Counted from the first letter of the stretch, positions 46,080-57,566 are shown. The stretch: 64,000 bases of DNA from Haliotis asinina (GCF_037392515.1 NC_090287.1:7919501-7983500), one strand, 5' to 3'. Program-made: numbers and translations. The notes: generated by a model not told the origin, from the sequence alone.

Positions 46080-47206
46080 GTCTACATAATTGTGGAATTT
46101 GTTTTTAGGTCCCTTCAGTCCCAGGTAAGTCTGGCAGTGGCAGGATCAAGTTCAGAAGATGGATTGTCTGCAGTTAGAATCACCACAGCACGAGTCTTGC
46201 ATGTGCCTCACATAAAATGTACGCCGTACATGTTGGCAAATCAGAGAATGGATTGGACTTTTGGATCCCCTTTGGCTGCAGGAAAGAGAATGACCTTCTA
46301 GTACCTGTGTAGTTTGTTGGGCATAAGACATACTGCAATGTTATCACCTTTGAATAATGTAAACATATACCTAAATGAGCAATTGTCAGGGAGATTCAAA
46401 GTGCATAAAGTAGTTGGTAAATTAAATATTCACAGGAAACAGAAAAAAAACTGCTGATAAATACTGACAATGCTGTATGAAAATAACCTCGACAGATTTG
46501 AAATTGTGGAAATCTCAAATTCACGACAGTCATATGGATATGCAATTATATATAATTACCTTGATATTCTCACAGAGACTTCTCACAATGTGAATGATTT
46601 CTCATGAAATTAATTTGTAAATTTCCTATAGGCTGATTTCCATCCAAATATGATTTTCGGTTATTTATCTGTATTGTTGCCTTTTGGACATATAATTAAA
46701 AAACAACAATTCAGAATTTGCCTATATAATATAATGACTTATATATCTATTTTAAATGTCGTAATTCTATATTTGGTGGGGTCACATGACATGATTTTTT
46801 AAAAACACTGGACCATATCCGACCCCCATGTCATGACTCAATATGCCCATACAGGTGATGGGGGCATTACACTCCTTATTTCGCCACTTTTCTTAAACTC
46901 TCTGCTCTCCTAATAAAGTATGGTACCTTTCTTGCAAGAGCAGTGGTAACAGTAATCAATGCATTGATGGTAACACTCACTAATGCAAAGTAGGTCTAGG
47001 CATATTAGGTCAAGGTCAACTCACGTCAAGGAGTATCCCAGGGTGCAGAACAATCACCAAAATGCTGCTTTTTGTGGTCTGAGATGTACTTTGTGATGAG
47101 AGGCAAGAGTAAACTCCCTTTTTTACACTTTCAAGGCAGATGGAGCTGCAGATCATTCTGTCTACATCTGATAAAGTCTGCATGGCATACCAGTGTCACT
47201 TAGCGA
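46080..47206. other. intergenic, nothing recognised
   Basis: AT-rich. A + frame at 46065-46301 overlaps the foldback segment and has no domain. Confidence 0.35.
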
Positions 47207-47290
47207 ATCTTCATATATACATGTATCTTACAGCTGAAACAGTGTTTCCTCACAACCCCACAATAGAAGATAACCCATCTCTCCAAGAGG
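47207..47290 (+). repeat. 85-bp direct repeat, partner at 47811-47890
   Basis: tatatacatgtatcttacag, ctgaaacagtgtttcctcac, then aatagaagataacccatc and tctcc. The partner 600 bp downstream reads tatatgtatattacact, tgaaacagtgtctcctca, then aacagaagatagcccatccc. About 80% identical by eye. Confidence 0.7.
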
Positions 47291-47810
47291 TATTTTTTTC
47301 TCAACAGTATCTAGAAATGTGTTTGACCACCAGCACATGTTTTCGCTACATCTTTCTGTCAGGATCAAGGTCAAAGGACTGTGGTGACCACTTTTTGTCC
47401 TAGCCGGGACAAGCGTTCTTGGAAAGGTTTGTTTGAGTACAACACAGAGGACGCATTAAACCAATACCTAACAATATCATCCTGTCTTAGCAGTTAGAGA
47501 TATACGAAACCCCATTAGCTATTAGATCCCTTTGGGAAAAGGTTATGTAAGGTGAAGGTGATACACCAAAGCGAAGAGAACGGAGGTCAAATCGTTAGCA
47601 GGTTTATAGGGCAGAGTTGCGATATATTATTCTGTTGCTGACGTTTTTTCAGCATCTCTACTGTATTCGTTGCTTCCTGTTTCGTGAAGAGTGGGCATGA
47701 TTCCTAAGAGAGAACTGAGGTTAATTATCTAATTGATAATGAAAGATAAAACATGCTTATAAAATACTTAATAGCTAGGACGTTGGACGCGTCCAAGCGG
47801 TTTGGTTACA

Positions 47811-47890
47811 GATCTACATATATGTATATTACACTTGAAACAGTGTCTCCTCATAACAATGTAACAGAAGATAGCCCATCCCTCCCACGA
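47811..47890 (+). repeat. 85-bp direct repeat, second copy
   Basis: See 47207-47290. The surrounding sequences do not align, so it is not a simple tandem duplication. Confidence 0.7.
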
Positions 47891-48002
47891 TTCATACAGG
47901 CAAGTGTTATAACATATCTTTTCAAGTATTAAAAGTTCAAAGTTCTTAAGATATAATAGTAATCTAAATTCTCTTCTAGAGCCTGAAATGTACACATTCA
48001 AA

Positions 48003-48065
48003 AGTTTATGGAGCCGATGCCGTAACATGACGGTAATGATGACCTCGCATAGGTAGGCTAAATAC
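48003..48065 (+). repeat. dispersed repeat part A (partner 57190-57250)
   Basis: gccgatgccgtaacatgacg, gtaatgatgacctcgcatag and gtagg match the 57190-57250 copy at about 88%. It is cut by the SINE that begins at 48069. Confidence 0.7.
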
Positions 48066-48068
48066 ATG

Positions 48069-48245
48069 ATCGGGTGGTCAGACTAGTTGACTTGGTTGAC
48101 ACATGTCATCGGTTTCTAAATGTGCAGATCGATGCTCATGTTGTTGATCACTGGATTGTCTGGTCCAGACTCGATTATTTACAAACCGTCGCCATATAGC
48201 TGGAATATTGCTAAGTGCGACGTAAAACTAAACTCACTCACTCAC
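48069..48245 (+). repeat. SINE copy, 5' truncated
   Basis: Starts at gatcgggtggtcagac and has the complete 3' half, including gctggaatattgctaagtg and an actcactcac tail. No target duplication seen. Confidence 0.85.
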
Positions 48246-48450
48246 AATGGACAAGAGGCAAGAAACTAGTTCCATTGTGGTAGCATAGCCACTAAGCTAA
48301 ATAACTATCATTCGTGCGCATGAATAACACAGTTATGCTTGTCATATGGAAAAAGATATATTTCTGAACTCTTTACCCCTAAAAATTGATTAAATATAGA
48401 AGGTAAACATGAGTAGTGATCAAGTGCGTGATGCGGCAACACATCACGAT

Positions 48451-48770
48451 GGAGCGACAACACTGCGAACTCTCGAATGTGCAATGGACAGTTTGGGGCA
48501 ATTCCCGAAGAACACGTGACTTAAAGGGTAAAACACATCCATAATAATGATCCTTTTAACTTCAACAACATTGTACAACCTCAGCGAAAACATGTCTGTT
48601 TGTAATCTAAAGTGCCGAAGCAAAAATAGAAATTACATATCACGAAAATAGGTGACGATATTACCACATTACGACCGAGCACACAATTCGTTAGGAATCA
48701 TCCCGATAAAAGTTACGAAAAGTTATGGCAATGGTACAGTGATACTTTTATGTGATTATGAATACCTAGA
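48451..48770 (+). repeat. dispersed repeat part B (partner 57740-58031)
   Basis: About 300 bp collinear with 57740-58031: caatggacagtttggg; aaacatccataataatgatc; cattgtacaacctcag; gacgatattaccacattacg; aggaatcatccc-ataaaag; and ttatggcaatggtaca-tga. Divergence about 8-10%. Parts A and B are in the same order and spacing class in both places, so they are one repeat of about 0.85 kb. Confidence 0.85.
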
Positions 48771-50360
48771 TACTTTTGAATACCCCTTCCTTAATAATAG
48801 AAATGTTCCTGTATTTCATATGTTGTAAAACCTCTTCTCTATCCTTGCCTTGCAGGCGGAGTGGCACATCTGAAAACTGATCATATAAGGTGTCTAGACT
48901 ATTGCCTCTGAACAGGGAGCGTCTATGAAGCATGTTAAGCATCTTCTGGGCATCAGATGGAACATCCCTTTGGTTACGGGTTGTAGCCAGCTTCAAGAGA
49001 AGCATGTGATTGTATATCCTCATCTTTGACATCGCAGCGTCCTCAATACGGACCTCAGCTGTTCTTGGAAGAACGAGGAAGTCATACTTCGCCAAAAGGT
49101 CGTCCCTACTGATTTTGGGCACCTGACGCTGCAGTTCCACCTCAAACAGCATGGAGGTATACTCCTATTGGAGACGTCGTCTGTCTGTGGACATTCCATT
49201 CTATCCACGTGGGGGCCAGATAGTAGTGTTTGAACCTACAGTCAATGGATCTACTCGCCTCGTCCATTCACGTCTTGCTGGTGAGATGAAACCTCTCTCC
49301 AATAATTTACGGGACTCCATGGCAGTTCTGTCCCGTGCCTCTTAGCTGGTCCCTGGGAGACTGATGCCTCAGATGTCTGAGGAGTGGTGCCTCGGGAGGA
49401 CTGAATGGGGGATGCCTGGGGATAGATGACTTTACGAACTGGAGTGTCCTGAGATACGGTAGGCTGAGGTGTTGCTTTCCAAAAGTAGGCAGACTTTACA
49501 TCAGTTGGCTTGATGGCGAACCTGCTCAAGGCTTGTGTCAACTGGTGTAACAGATCAGCTGGGACCTGCAGTCCATCTTGTCCTGGCTGTGCTGGACCTT
49601 GGTGACCTGCAAACTCGATGGGCTTCTTTGACAGGAATACTGAGAAATGGGTGTCCTATAGTGTGTTGAGATTTAGACTGGTATGAAGCCATTTCCAGCT
49701 GGTTCATTTTCCTGCTAGCCCCTCCCACTCCAGGTTGAATGAGCTCAGTCTGGCAGATGTTGACCCTTTGCAGTTTAAAGTAGGTCATGCTCGGCTGGAG
49801 AGGGTTGTATGGCTCGATAATACAGCCATCGAAGAAGTCATCCTCACTGGGTGCCCTAATCAAAACTGCGTCATCTTCACCAACATCATCTTTTCTGTGC
49901 TGCATGTCCTCTATACCTCAACCACTTAAAAACTGCGTCCTTGTCCTTTTCCAGAGCTGGTCAAGGTTCCCGTCATTTAGCCAGTTGATAACTAGAGATC
50001 TTGCAGCCCAAGATAGCCCAGAGTTGGCTGTCCAACTGCCTTGCCATAATCCTCCGGCGTCCGGGCAAACCAGTAGCATTGAATCTCCTTCAACAGAGCT
50101 GGGTCCAGTTTCTCCTATGCATGGTAGCTGTCCACATGTACCTTCAAGTCCAAGGCTCTTCTAAAGGTCTTTCCATCGTCACACCAGACGCAAAGGACTC
50201 TGAGTGCACCATGGTCATCCTTGGCCACATGGTTTTTCAATTCCCTCCGTGAGCCACATTCTTTGTCGCACATCCAACATTGATGCTTGGAAGTCATATC
50301 TATAAACACATCAAAGAGCACCATCCATGTAATTGGTATCGAGGTAAGCACACTTTTCAT
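48766..50360 (-). pseudogene. broken C2H2-type ORF of unknown family
   Basis: Minus strand, at least four frame segments. It starts near 50300 with MTSKHQCWMCDKECGSRREL, a C2H2 finger (C-x2-C-x12-H), then a second finger C-VWCDDGKTFRRALDLKVHV-H; a tag stop follows at about 50117. Later pieces: EKDKDAVFKWLRYRG (about 49940); PLQPSMTYFKLQRVNICQTE (49800-49720); a proline/serine/threonine-rich stretch (49541-49251); and a final charged helix-rich part, RIYNHMLLLKLATTRNQRDV to GVFKSI (48766-49152). Stops and frameshifts between all segments. I do not recognise the family. It abuts the dispersed repeat at 48451-48770, which suggests a mobile-element origin. Confidence 0.5.
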
Positions 50361-50459
50361 CTATTTTACCAGTTAAAGGACCACTAAACTCAATTTTTGG
50401 TACTCTTTTTATCACTGTATATGAAAGACTTCTGGTTATTCATAAACGAAACACCTTTT

Positions 50460-50610
50460 TTTAAAAAAAAAAAACAACAACAACTTGTGGTTAATTAATA
50501 CCAAGCGCTTAAAAGTTGATGAAAAGCCGTCTGCTTCTCTCTCGCCTGCAAACGAAACCACAGACTAGTTACGAAACACTGTCGCCAGAGAACCGGACGT
50601 GACGTAATAG
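50460..50610 (-). repeat. dispersed repeat, inverted partner of 1141-1290
   Basis: Reverse complement of the 5' copy (see 1141-1290), with an oligo-A run and caacaacaac at its left edge. Confidence 0.6.
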
Positions 50611-50689
50611 AAGGAACGATTTCCAATTAATTGTATAGAAAATGTGTAGCAAGCTCGTCATTTGCTTATTTCTCGAAGTCATCGAAGAC

Positions 50690-50785
50690 ATGCCGAATTG
50701 TTGTCTTGCCGTCAATTGCTCCTTGGTGTCGGGTGATGGTGTCACTATGCACAGATTTCCACCCGACCCCGTAGTTATTGCTTAA
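50690..50785 (+). pseudogene. THAP-type zinc-finger N-terminus
   Basis: ATG at 50690 opens MPNCCLAVNCS, then GVTMHRFPPDP, the characteristic start of a THAP C2CH finger (MP--C----C, then HRFP-DP). It stops at 50783. Nearby frames carry WLFVCAKR and similar, but the later C and H ligands and the AVPTIF box cannot be found. THAP domains occur in P-element transposases as well as host proteins; its setting next to tandem repeats favours a transposon relic. Confidence 0.5.
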
Positions 50786-50936
50786 ACTGGTTGTTTGTGT
50801 GTGCGAAGCGAGCGTGTGGAAGCCTGTGGTATATACTAAATCGGATGGTTCGCCCCCTACCACGCTTCCAAGATAGAAAATGGGAGTTCAGGTTTCATCG
50901 AGTCTATAAAATAAAGACTGCTTACTGCACATTCCT

Positions 50937-51781
50937 GACCAAAAGGATTTTGCATAAATATAACGCTTTCTTCCTCGGAAGCGAGGTTGTGGTCGAAGTG
51001 CCAATATTATCGTAACAATATTTTATCGGCCCCCGCCTCGATTCACTCGAAGAGTGAAATTGTTATGTTATAAGCAATATCATGTAAAATCCTAATGTCC
51101 ATCAATAAAATACATATTTTACTACCAGTGAAAAGTAATTTTGAAAAGAAACTTAAATAGTATTTATCTTCAGACATGGCGCCGCTATTTTTGAAAATGG
51201 CACGGTCTAAAAGTCGGTTAGAATTATTGAGATTATGGTTTGTTTTCATCAAGTTAGAAAATCCAAACTACTTTTTAACAGTAGTTAAATGTGTATTTGA
51301 ATGTTGGTCAAAAGGATTTTGCGTTACAAAACTTGTAACATAACGATTTCTTCCACGGAAGCAAGGTTGGAGTCGAAGTTTATATTGCTATATGTAATTA
51401 TCTTGCCCTCCACCTCGCTTCCAAGAGTGAAATTGTTATGTTATAAGCAATGTCATGCAAAATCCTATTGTCCATAAGTAAAATACATATTTTACTACCA
51501 GTAGAAAGTAATTTTGATTTTGTAAGTCTATGAAAACAAACTTAAATAGCATTCAATCTCAGACATGGCGCTGCCATTTTTGAAAATCGTGATGTCACGG
51601 ACTAAAGTCCATTTGAATTAATGAGATTGTGGTTTGTTTTCATCAAGTTAGAAAATCGAAACTACTTTCTACTAGAGGTTGAATATGTATTTGAATCATG
51701 GCCAAAAGGAGTTTGCATGACATGACTTGTAACGTAACATAAGCGAGGTCGGGGTCGAAGTGAAAATACTGCGCGATAAAT
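50937..51781. repeat. tandem repeat, period about 370-395 bp, 2.2 units
   Basis: Unit 1 at 50937-51307, unit 2 at 51308-51701, partial unit 3 at 51702-51781. Shared landmarks: caaaaggattttgca, aacgctttcttcc-cggaag, gtgaaattgttatgttataa, aaaatacatattttactacc, cagacatggcgc and ggtttgttttcatcaagtta. Within a unit, aaaggattttgca and tgcaaaatcct are inverted, so each unit can also fold back. Units are about 80-85% alike. Confidence 0.85.
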
Positions 51782-53518
51782 TTCTAAATTTCTAAATTTA
51801 CTTGGTTTGTAAACGTTCATTCACCAGCATGTAGACACTTTATACGTCTTTATATTTGGTCTCATGGTCCTAATTACTATACTTGTATGAATTTGAAACT
51901 TAACAGAAAGAAGCGATCTGCGAATGTATAACAGGAATATAATATCTAGACATTTTATAGTTTGCCTATATGAATCATAATTCGCACGCACGCCCTAGTG
52001 TATGTCGTCTGTATCATTACAACTTCACGAAGAAAACAATGATTCTGTTGAAAGTTACGACAACTTAATAAAAACAAAATGCAAATATTAAACTTAAAAC
52101 AAATTAAAGTTATAGGAGCAATGCCAGGCTCTTACCTTGTTCGAGGAATGTGTCCATTAATATCCACAAAAACGAGTGATATATATAAATCATCTGCAGA
52201 TTTCCCAAGTGATGTGTCTTTCAACAATCGAATATACGAAATGTATCGTTTCAGGTTTTTCACATTGCTGTACAGTCTCATTGGTGACCCAAAATAGCTC
52301 ACCTGGCAACTAATTGCATACTGTGCGTTATTCTTTTAAAAAAGGTAATTAGTTAGCCAATAGTCAATCAATGTATTGGCGGTTAATCCTTTGAAAGAAA
52401 GGTGGTGTTTTTACATAGACACAGACACGACAGAGTGTATTCAGTATGGATTAGTAAATGTACATACATAAACACTACCTTTTGACAAATTCCCCATTTA
52501 AATCCCCATAAAACTAATTAATCAATCAGTGTGTTATCGGTTAATCCTTTGATCGATCCACACAAAAGAAATGCCAAATGGGGGCCTTTGTCGGGTGATC
52601 TAAGTGGCGTTACCACTAATTATATCTGTTATAAATTCATTAACTGAGCATCAAGTGAATGATGACAAATAACAAGTAGGTTTATACCACCTAACACGGA
52701 TTACAACCTAGCGACACCAGGTGATTCTGACAGAATCGTCTGTAAAAAAAGGGTTGTAACTCGAAAACTAGGCAAAGCAGGAGACAAAACTCAGTCATAG
52801 TAGATTGTGAGAACATGTAGCTTTCATTTTTCACAACAGCTTTCGCGATTTCAGGTTTGTACAAACCTGTAAACGAAATAATTTACCCCCTGAAATGTAG
52901 ATGAATTCTACACAGACCCTCATTTCTATACCTACTATTACATCACCGAGACGCGCCGCTCTGATTGTTTGAAATTGCGTTTGCGGCTGAGAATTGTTCA
53001 CTGTTGACGAAAAGGTCGATTTAAGGTATTTAAAGATCGAAATGAGCAGTTTTAATGACGGAGTTTCATTTAAATGATGTCAGCAAGTGATTTTGCATTT
53101 GTACCATATTAGAGTATATGTGACCTTTAAAACAAAGCACTAAGGTTATCAATGTTTGTTTCGGAAGGTCCACCAGTTTTACACTATGTTGTTTATGTAT
53201 ACCCATCAAATAAGTGTTAAGGTAAGTGCCTGAAGTATATCCTGACATGCCAGCAGTCAAGACATCCTATCGATCCTACATAAAAACCAGTATCCTAGAA
53301 AAACTCAGTCCCTTGTGTTGGAATTCAGTGTGTCAACCCTCTTTCATCCATCCGTATCGTCCATTGTATAAAATCCAAAAGGGACCAGTCCAATAGAACT
53401 AAAGAAGCCAAAGACAGACAACAGCCATATGATACGTGTTCCTGCCCAGAATGCGATGCCTTGTAAAAGATTTCTCTTGGGGGTACCATTTCCAAGTAAT
53501 CGTCTATTGTTTATCAGA
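51782..53518. other. intergenic, nothing recognised
   Basis: No recognisable coding region. A weak duplication of cggttaatcctttga (52380 and 52538), with aatcaatcaatgt/cagtgt nearby, suggests an old repeat of about 160 bp spacing. Confidence 0.4.
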
Positions 53519-53722
53519 CCCGTGAAGGTCCCGGGGTAGAATAGGCCTTCAGCAACCCATGCTTGCCATAAAAGGCGACTCAACTTGTCGTAAGAGGCGA
53601 CTAACGGGATCGGGTGGTCAGGCTCGCTGACTTGGTTGACACATGTCATCGGTTCCCAAATGCGTAGATTGATGCTCATGTTGTTGCTCACTGGATTGTC
53701 TGGTCCAGACTCGATTATTTAC
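53519..53722 (+). repeat. SINE copy cut at its 3' end by the Gypsy junction
   Basis: Intact 5' end (cccgtgaaggtcccggggta) through tggtccagactcgattattt, then an abrupt switch to Gypsy pol sequence. The last 60 bp of the SINE, including the actc tail, are absent. Confidence 0.88.
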
Positions 53723-53738
53723 ATGCTGTGCACCCGGC

Positions 53739-54086
53739 CTATGGGTAACCAACCACAAGGTTGTAGGTTCCCAGTTCTTGGGGCCATCTGACTACCTGTC
53801 CTGAAGGATTCTTTAAATTCTTCATCCATGATACAGCCATGATGTCCGTTCGGACCAGAACCTCTTGACCATAGAGGTAGGTGTGGAAATGCTTCAAAGC
53901 ACTTATGACTGCCAACAGCGCTTTTCTTGTAACACAATAAGAAAGCTCATGCTCGTTCATGGCTTTACTCATGTAGGCAATAACTCTCTCTTTTCCATCT
54001 TGCATTTGAGAGAGAACTACACCAACTGCAGAACCACTTGCGTCTGTGTCCAATATGAACTTCTCCCCAATCACTTGATAAGCCAA
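53739..54086 (-). pseudogene. Gypsy RNase H domain
   Basis: FILDTDASGSAVGVVLSQ (first catalytic D), RVIAYMSKAMNEHE, then the YCVTRKALLAVISALKHFHT block and LVRTDIMAVSWM. The residue after TRK is A where the family has the catalytic E (TRKELLAV), so the active site is broken. Confidence 0.85.
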
Positions 54087-54289
54087 AGTGGGAGGTGAAA
54101 TAAGTGTCTGTTTTAAAGTGTCACAAGCGTCTTGATAATCTTTTGTCTACACAAAGTGTGTATTTTTCCCTGTCAGTTTGTGTAGTGGCTGCGCAATGGT
54201 GGCAAAACCTACAAAACGGCATTAATAAGAGCAAAGTACAAAACAATATGCAGATACAATATGCCCCCAAAACTTTGACAATTTGATGG

Positions 54290-54718
54290 TTTAAGTTTAA
54301 GGTTTGCCTGTCTTAATCACTGAAAGACGTGCTCAAGTTTATCAAGACATTTTGATATTTTGTTACCAGGAATAATGACATCGTCCATGTAGACGAGACA
54401 TTAAACCCATTGTAGTCCTCTGAGGACATTTTCCATGAGGCGCTGGAACGTGGAAGGTGCATTAACAAGACCAAATGGCATCACAAGAAATTGGTACAAC
54501 TGAAGACTAGTAGCAAAAGCAGTTTTAGGTTTGTCATCCTCTGCCATTCCAATTTGCCAGAATCCTGAGTTTAGGTCCATACAACTAAACCAAGAGGATC
54601 CAGCTAAAGCATTTAGACACTCATCTATCAGAGGTAAATGGTATGCATCCTGTAAACCCACTTCCTTTAGTCTTCTATAGTCTATACATACCCTCCACAA
54701 TAAGTGATGCTTTTTCAC
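54290..54718 (-). pseudogene. Gypsy reverse transcriptase domain
   Basis: CIDYRRLKEVGLQDAYHLPL, then SWFSCMDLNSGFWQIGM (first catalytic D), KTAFAT, MPFGLVNAPSTFQRLMENVL. A taa stop (54401-54403) falls just before the catalytic YMDD, which is itself intact (54380-54391). One in-frame stop in an otherwise canonical palm domain. Confidence 0.88.
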
Positions 54719-54785
54719 AAGAACGATAGGACTAGCCCATGGACCTGTGTTTACAGTATGCTCAACTATATGTGTGCACCCTAAG

Positions 54786-55559
54786 TCATCTGATGACTTG
54801 CGAACACATCTTCATACTTAATGAGCAAATTTGAACTCTTCTTCCAGAGTTCTTGGATGTGCTCAGGTATCTGCTCTCAATGTCTGAACTAGAGCCTTCA
54901 AGTACCATGTTTTCTGTTGCACTTCCTCTGCTCTCTGTCACTTCTATGAGCACAGGTTCACAAGTAGCAAGTTTCATCTTAGGTTGCAGTGTTTCTTGAT
55001 CCCCAAGATTTATAACGTTAAAAGCCAGCTGGTTAGCTTTGGTATTCACAACGCCTTGTGTCATGCAAACATTTTTCTTTGTTAGTAGCTCTGGAGACGA
55101 CTTAAGAGGGCCACTGGGGGCCACGTAGGTACTACCAGGTAGCTCCACGGGAACCCAGGTTCCTATGTGAGGTGGTAAAGTAAGAGTTTCCTTCACTCGG
55201 CAGCACATTAATGCTTCTCCACCTGTCCAACAGTTTAGATTTACACCTCCATTCATCTGCAGTCTCATACTGTTGTAGTCAATGACACTCACATGTTTCA
55301 TGAGAAAATCTTGTCCTAATATTGCTTCTGCTGTGATATTGCAGACACTAAATCTCTGTATATACGATTGGTCACCAAACTGAATGGTGAGAGCAACATG
55401 CCCACAAGTAAGTAGGGAGCTACCTTCAACCACTTGCAATTTAACATTACAAGCTTCCAGATGAGGTTTGTCTTTCAATGTGTCAAACATCCTTTCAGAT
55501 AAAAGACAACCCATGGATCCACAGTCAACTAAAAGATTCACCTCAGTATTATGGATCAA
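54786..55559 (-). pseudogene. Gypsy retropepsin-like protease and linker
   Basis: 257-codon open frame. The active-site loop reads LLVDCGSMGCLLS, i.e. D-C-G-S where D-T/S-G is usual. Later AEAILGQDFLMKH is the C-terminal ILG-DFL block of retropepsins. The DCG variant may be either a lineage feature or a mutation. Confidence 0.75.
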
Positions 55560-55684
55560 TCCAGTGATATAGAGACCATTATCTCTGCTGTCAATACTTT
55601 GATAAATATGTCCAACTCAAGATACAGGAGTGACTGTGAACCTTACAGCATCTGTCAAGGGTCAGCTCTCTTCCATGACAGAAT

Positions 55685-56583
55685 CTAGTTTCCCTGCAAA
55701 CCAGAGTTGGTGTTGGGCTGAGAGGAAATTCTACCAGTTTGGGAATCGCTAGAGCGAGTGGGGAAGGACTGTTGTGCCTGACTAAAGAAATATGCCTGTC
55801 TCATCTGTTCAAATAATGGACATGACTTCAGCAGGTGTCCAGGTTCATTACAAATCAGACTACATCTGAATGATCTTTGGGCCTTTTGATCTTGTCCATT
55901 GTTTTGATAGCCTCTTATATATTGGGGAAGGGAACCATGACCCATGAGGTCAAGTTTCGACAAGCCCTGGACAATGTCTTGCAGACACTTCTCAAGATTA
56001 TCTGAATGCTTCCGTGTGGCAGTGTTAGTCATGCGCACGTGTTCTCTTTCTATCTTTGCTATCATCCATAACAGCTTCATAATGTTCAATGACATTTACA
56101 GCTTCTTCATCTGTGTGAGTCACAATCTAAGCATCTGCACTTCATCTCAAGGGTTAAGGTTTTATACAACTGGTTCAGGTCTAGGGCCTCCTGGGCCCTG
56201 GGGTCAAGATTTGAGTATGCTCTATCTGCCCTAAGTCATGCAACTGTAGATTCACCAGGTTGCCTATGTCTCATTTCCAATCGAGACAATCATCGACTTT
56301 GTTGGTGGGCGCTACCAAATCGATCACCCATTCTCCTAACAAGTAAGTCATGGTGCTGTCAGGGTAGAGATAGATGTCAGCATGCATCAGGATAGGGGGG
56401 CCCATGTTTAGTACGAACAAGACCAACTTGAGTTTGTTCATCACTGCAACCAGCTACATGTTCAGAAATTAAGGTACTTGGAGGAGTCACATTAGCCTGA
56501 TTATCACTATGATTAGAGAGCATACTAAGTTCATCAACAGTATGGAACTGAATCTCTGAATTTGGTGATTCTGCCATCATCAT
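55685..56583 (-). pseudogene. Gypsy gag remnant with zinc knuckle
   Basis: Start near 56583 (MMMAESPNSEIQ). A second open stretch 56095-55685 has a CCHC-like knuckle CSLICNEPGHLLKSC. The spacing between the first two cysteines is three instead of the usual two. A Q/S/N-rich tail follows. Frames are interrupted between the two stretches. Confidence 0.65.
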
Positions 56584-56639
56584 AATATTATTGCACTGGA
56601 ATGGGATTCGACCACTGGATACTAATTAGAACTTTAATA

Positions 56640-56656
56640 TCCCACTTCTGACACCA
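56640..56656 (-). other. primer-binding-site-like sequence of the Gypsy element
   Basis: Minus strand tggtgtcagaagtggga, beginning with the obligatory tgg, lies 5 bases inside the LTR end at 56662. I did not assign the tRNA. Confidence 0.5.
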
Positions 56657-56661
56657 AAAAC

Positions 56662-57109
56662 TGTAACATCCCCGAGCCTGAGGCGTCAGTAAATGAGAAA
56701 CCAAGTTGGGACTTAACAACAAATGTAAACTTTTAATGAATATTCAGAAGTGGTCCTTTCTTACAGTATGTAAGGAAGCTCAGTGATCGGCATAACAACA
56801 TACTTCAATGGACCACTAACACAAATAAAATAATAATATCCTATATTAGCAATTGAATTTCCCAAGGAGAATGGTATATATGATAATTTATTCACCTATA
56901 TTAATATTCCTGTTTAGTCCTTTTAGTATTCTATGAATTTGTGTTTGGGCCTAAAGGTGTTGACAAGATCAGCTGTTACACAAGTAGTGCCTCTGAGGAG
57001 GTTTGATCAAGTCCCTGTCCGAAATTCGCGCCGAGCTTATATAGATCCCTGACATGTCATGTGACTAGATAGGCTTGTTTACACTGGAAATAAACAAATC
57101 AAATTTACA
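56662..57109 (-). repeat. 5' LTR of the Gypsy element
   Basis: About 448 bp; on the minus strand it runs tgtaaatttg to ggatgttaca. It contains a tatataagc box (minus strand, near 57036-57044), suitable for driving transcription toward gag. The second LTR is missing, so the outer boundary is inferred from the TG...CA rule only. Confidence 0.6.
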
Positions 57110-57142
57110 ACAATACAAATGTAGATGAGGTTGTCCTTTCAA

Positions 57143-57566
57143 TGTCCGTTTTGTCTAAATTTTAACATTAGAAAACGGACAAGCAAAAAGTTTACAGAAC
57201 CGATGCCGTGACATGACGGTAATGAAGACCTCACATAGGTAAGGTCAATGCATGAAGATATATTTAACTAGACGATCATAACTTGTCCGTTTTGATTTAT
57301 GCAAGTCCGTTTTTATCGCAGAAAATAATTATGGAGTTAAATATATCATAAGACAAACATTTAAAAAACTGACAAGAATTTTTGGCGTCAAAATCATGAT
57401 AGTACCGTAATGGCGTCTTTCTTTGATGTTTCATTTCTGTAGCCGCTATTTTGTAGAAAACTTCATCACAGAGTTTCCATGAAATGGATTTAGTGTCCAA
57501 AATGGCTTTAAGAACTGAATTCATCATAACTGGGATCTAATTGTAAATACCCAAGAAACGGACAAG
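57143..57566. repeat. cluster of gaaaacggacaag motifs in both orientations
   Basis: tgtccgttttgt (57143), gaaaacggacaag (57171-57183), cttgtccgtttt (57282-57293), caagtccgttttt (57302) and agaaacggacaag (57554-57566). Five occurrences of a 10-12-base motif in 420 bp, forming inverted pairs. This stretch overlaps repeat part A (57190-57250). Confidence 0.65.
57190..57250 (+). repeat. dispersed repeat part A, copy 2
   Basis: Partner of 48003-48065; here it is not interrupted by a SINE. Confidence 0.7.

Larger units (their letters stand above)
53723..57109 (-). mobile_element. Ty3/Gypsy-type LTR retrotransposon, 3' truncated
   Basis: On the minus strand: a 5' LTR (56662-57109), primer-binding-like site, gag, protease, reverse transcriptase and RNase H. 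It then ends at about 53723 against a SINE, without integrase or 3' LTR. Order PR-RT-RH is the Ty3/Gypsy arrangement. Stops and frame changes occur in every domain; the element cannot move on its own. Confidence 0.85.
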
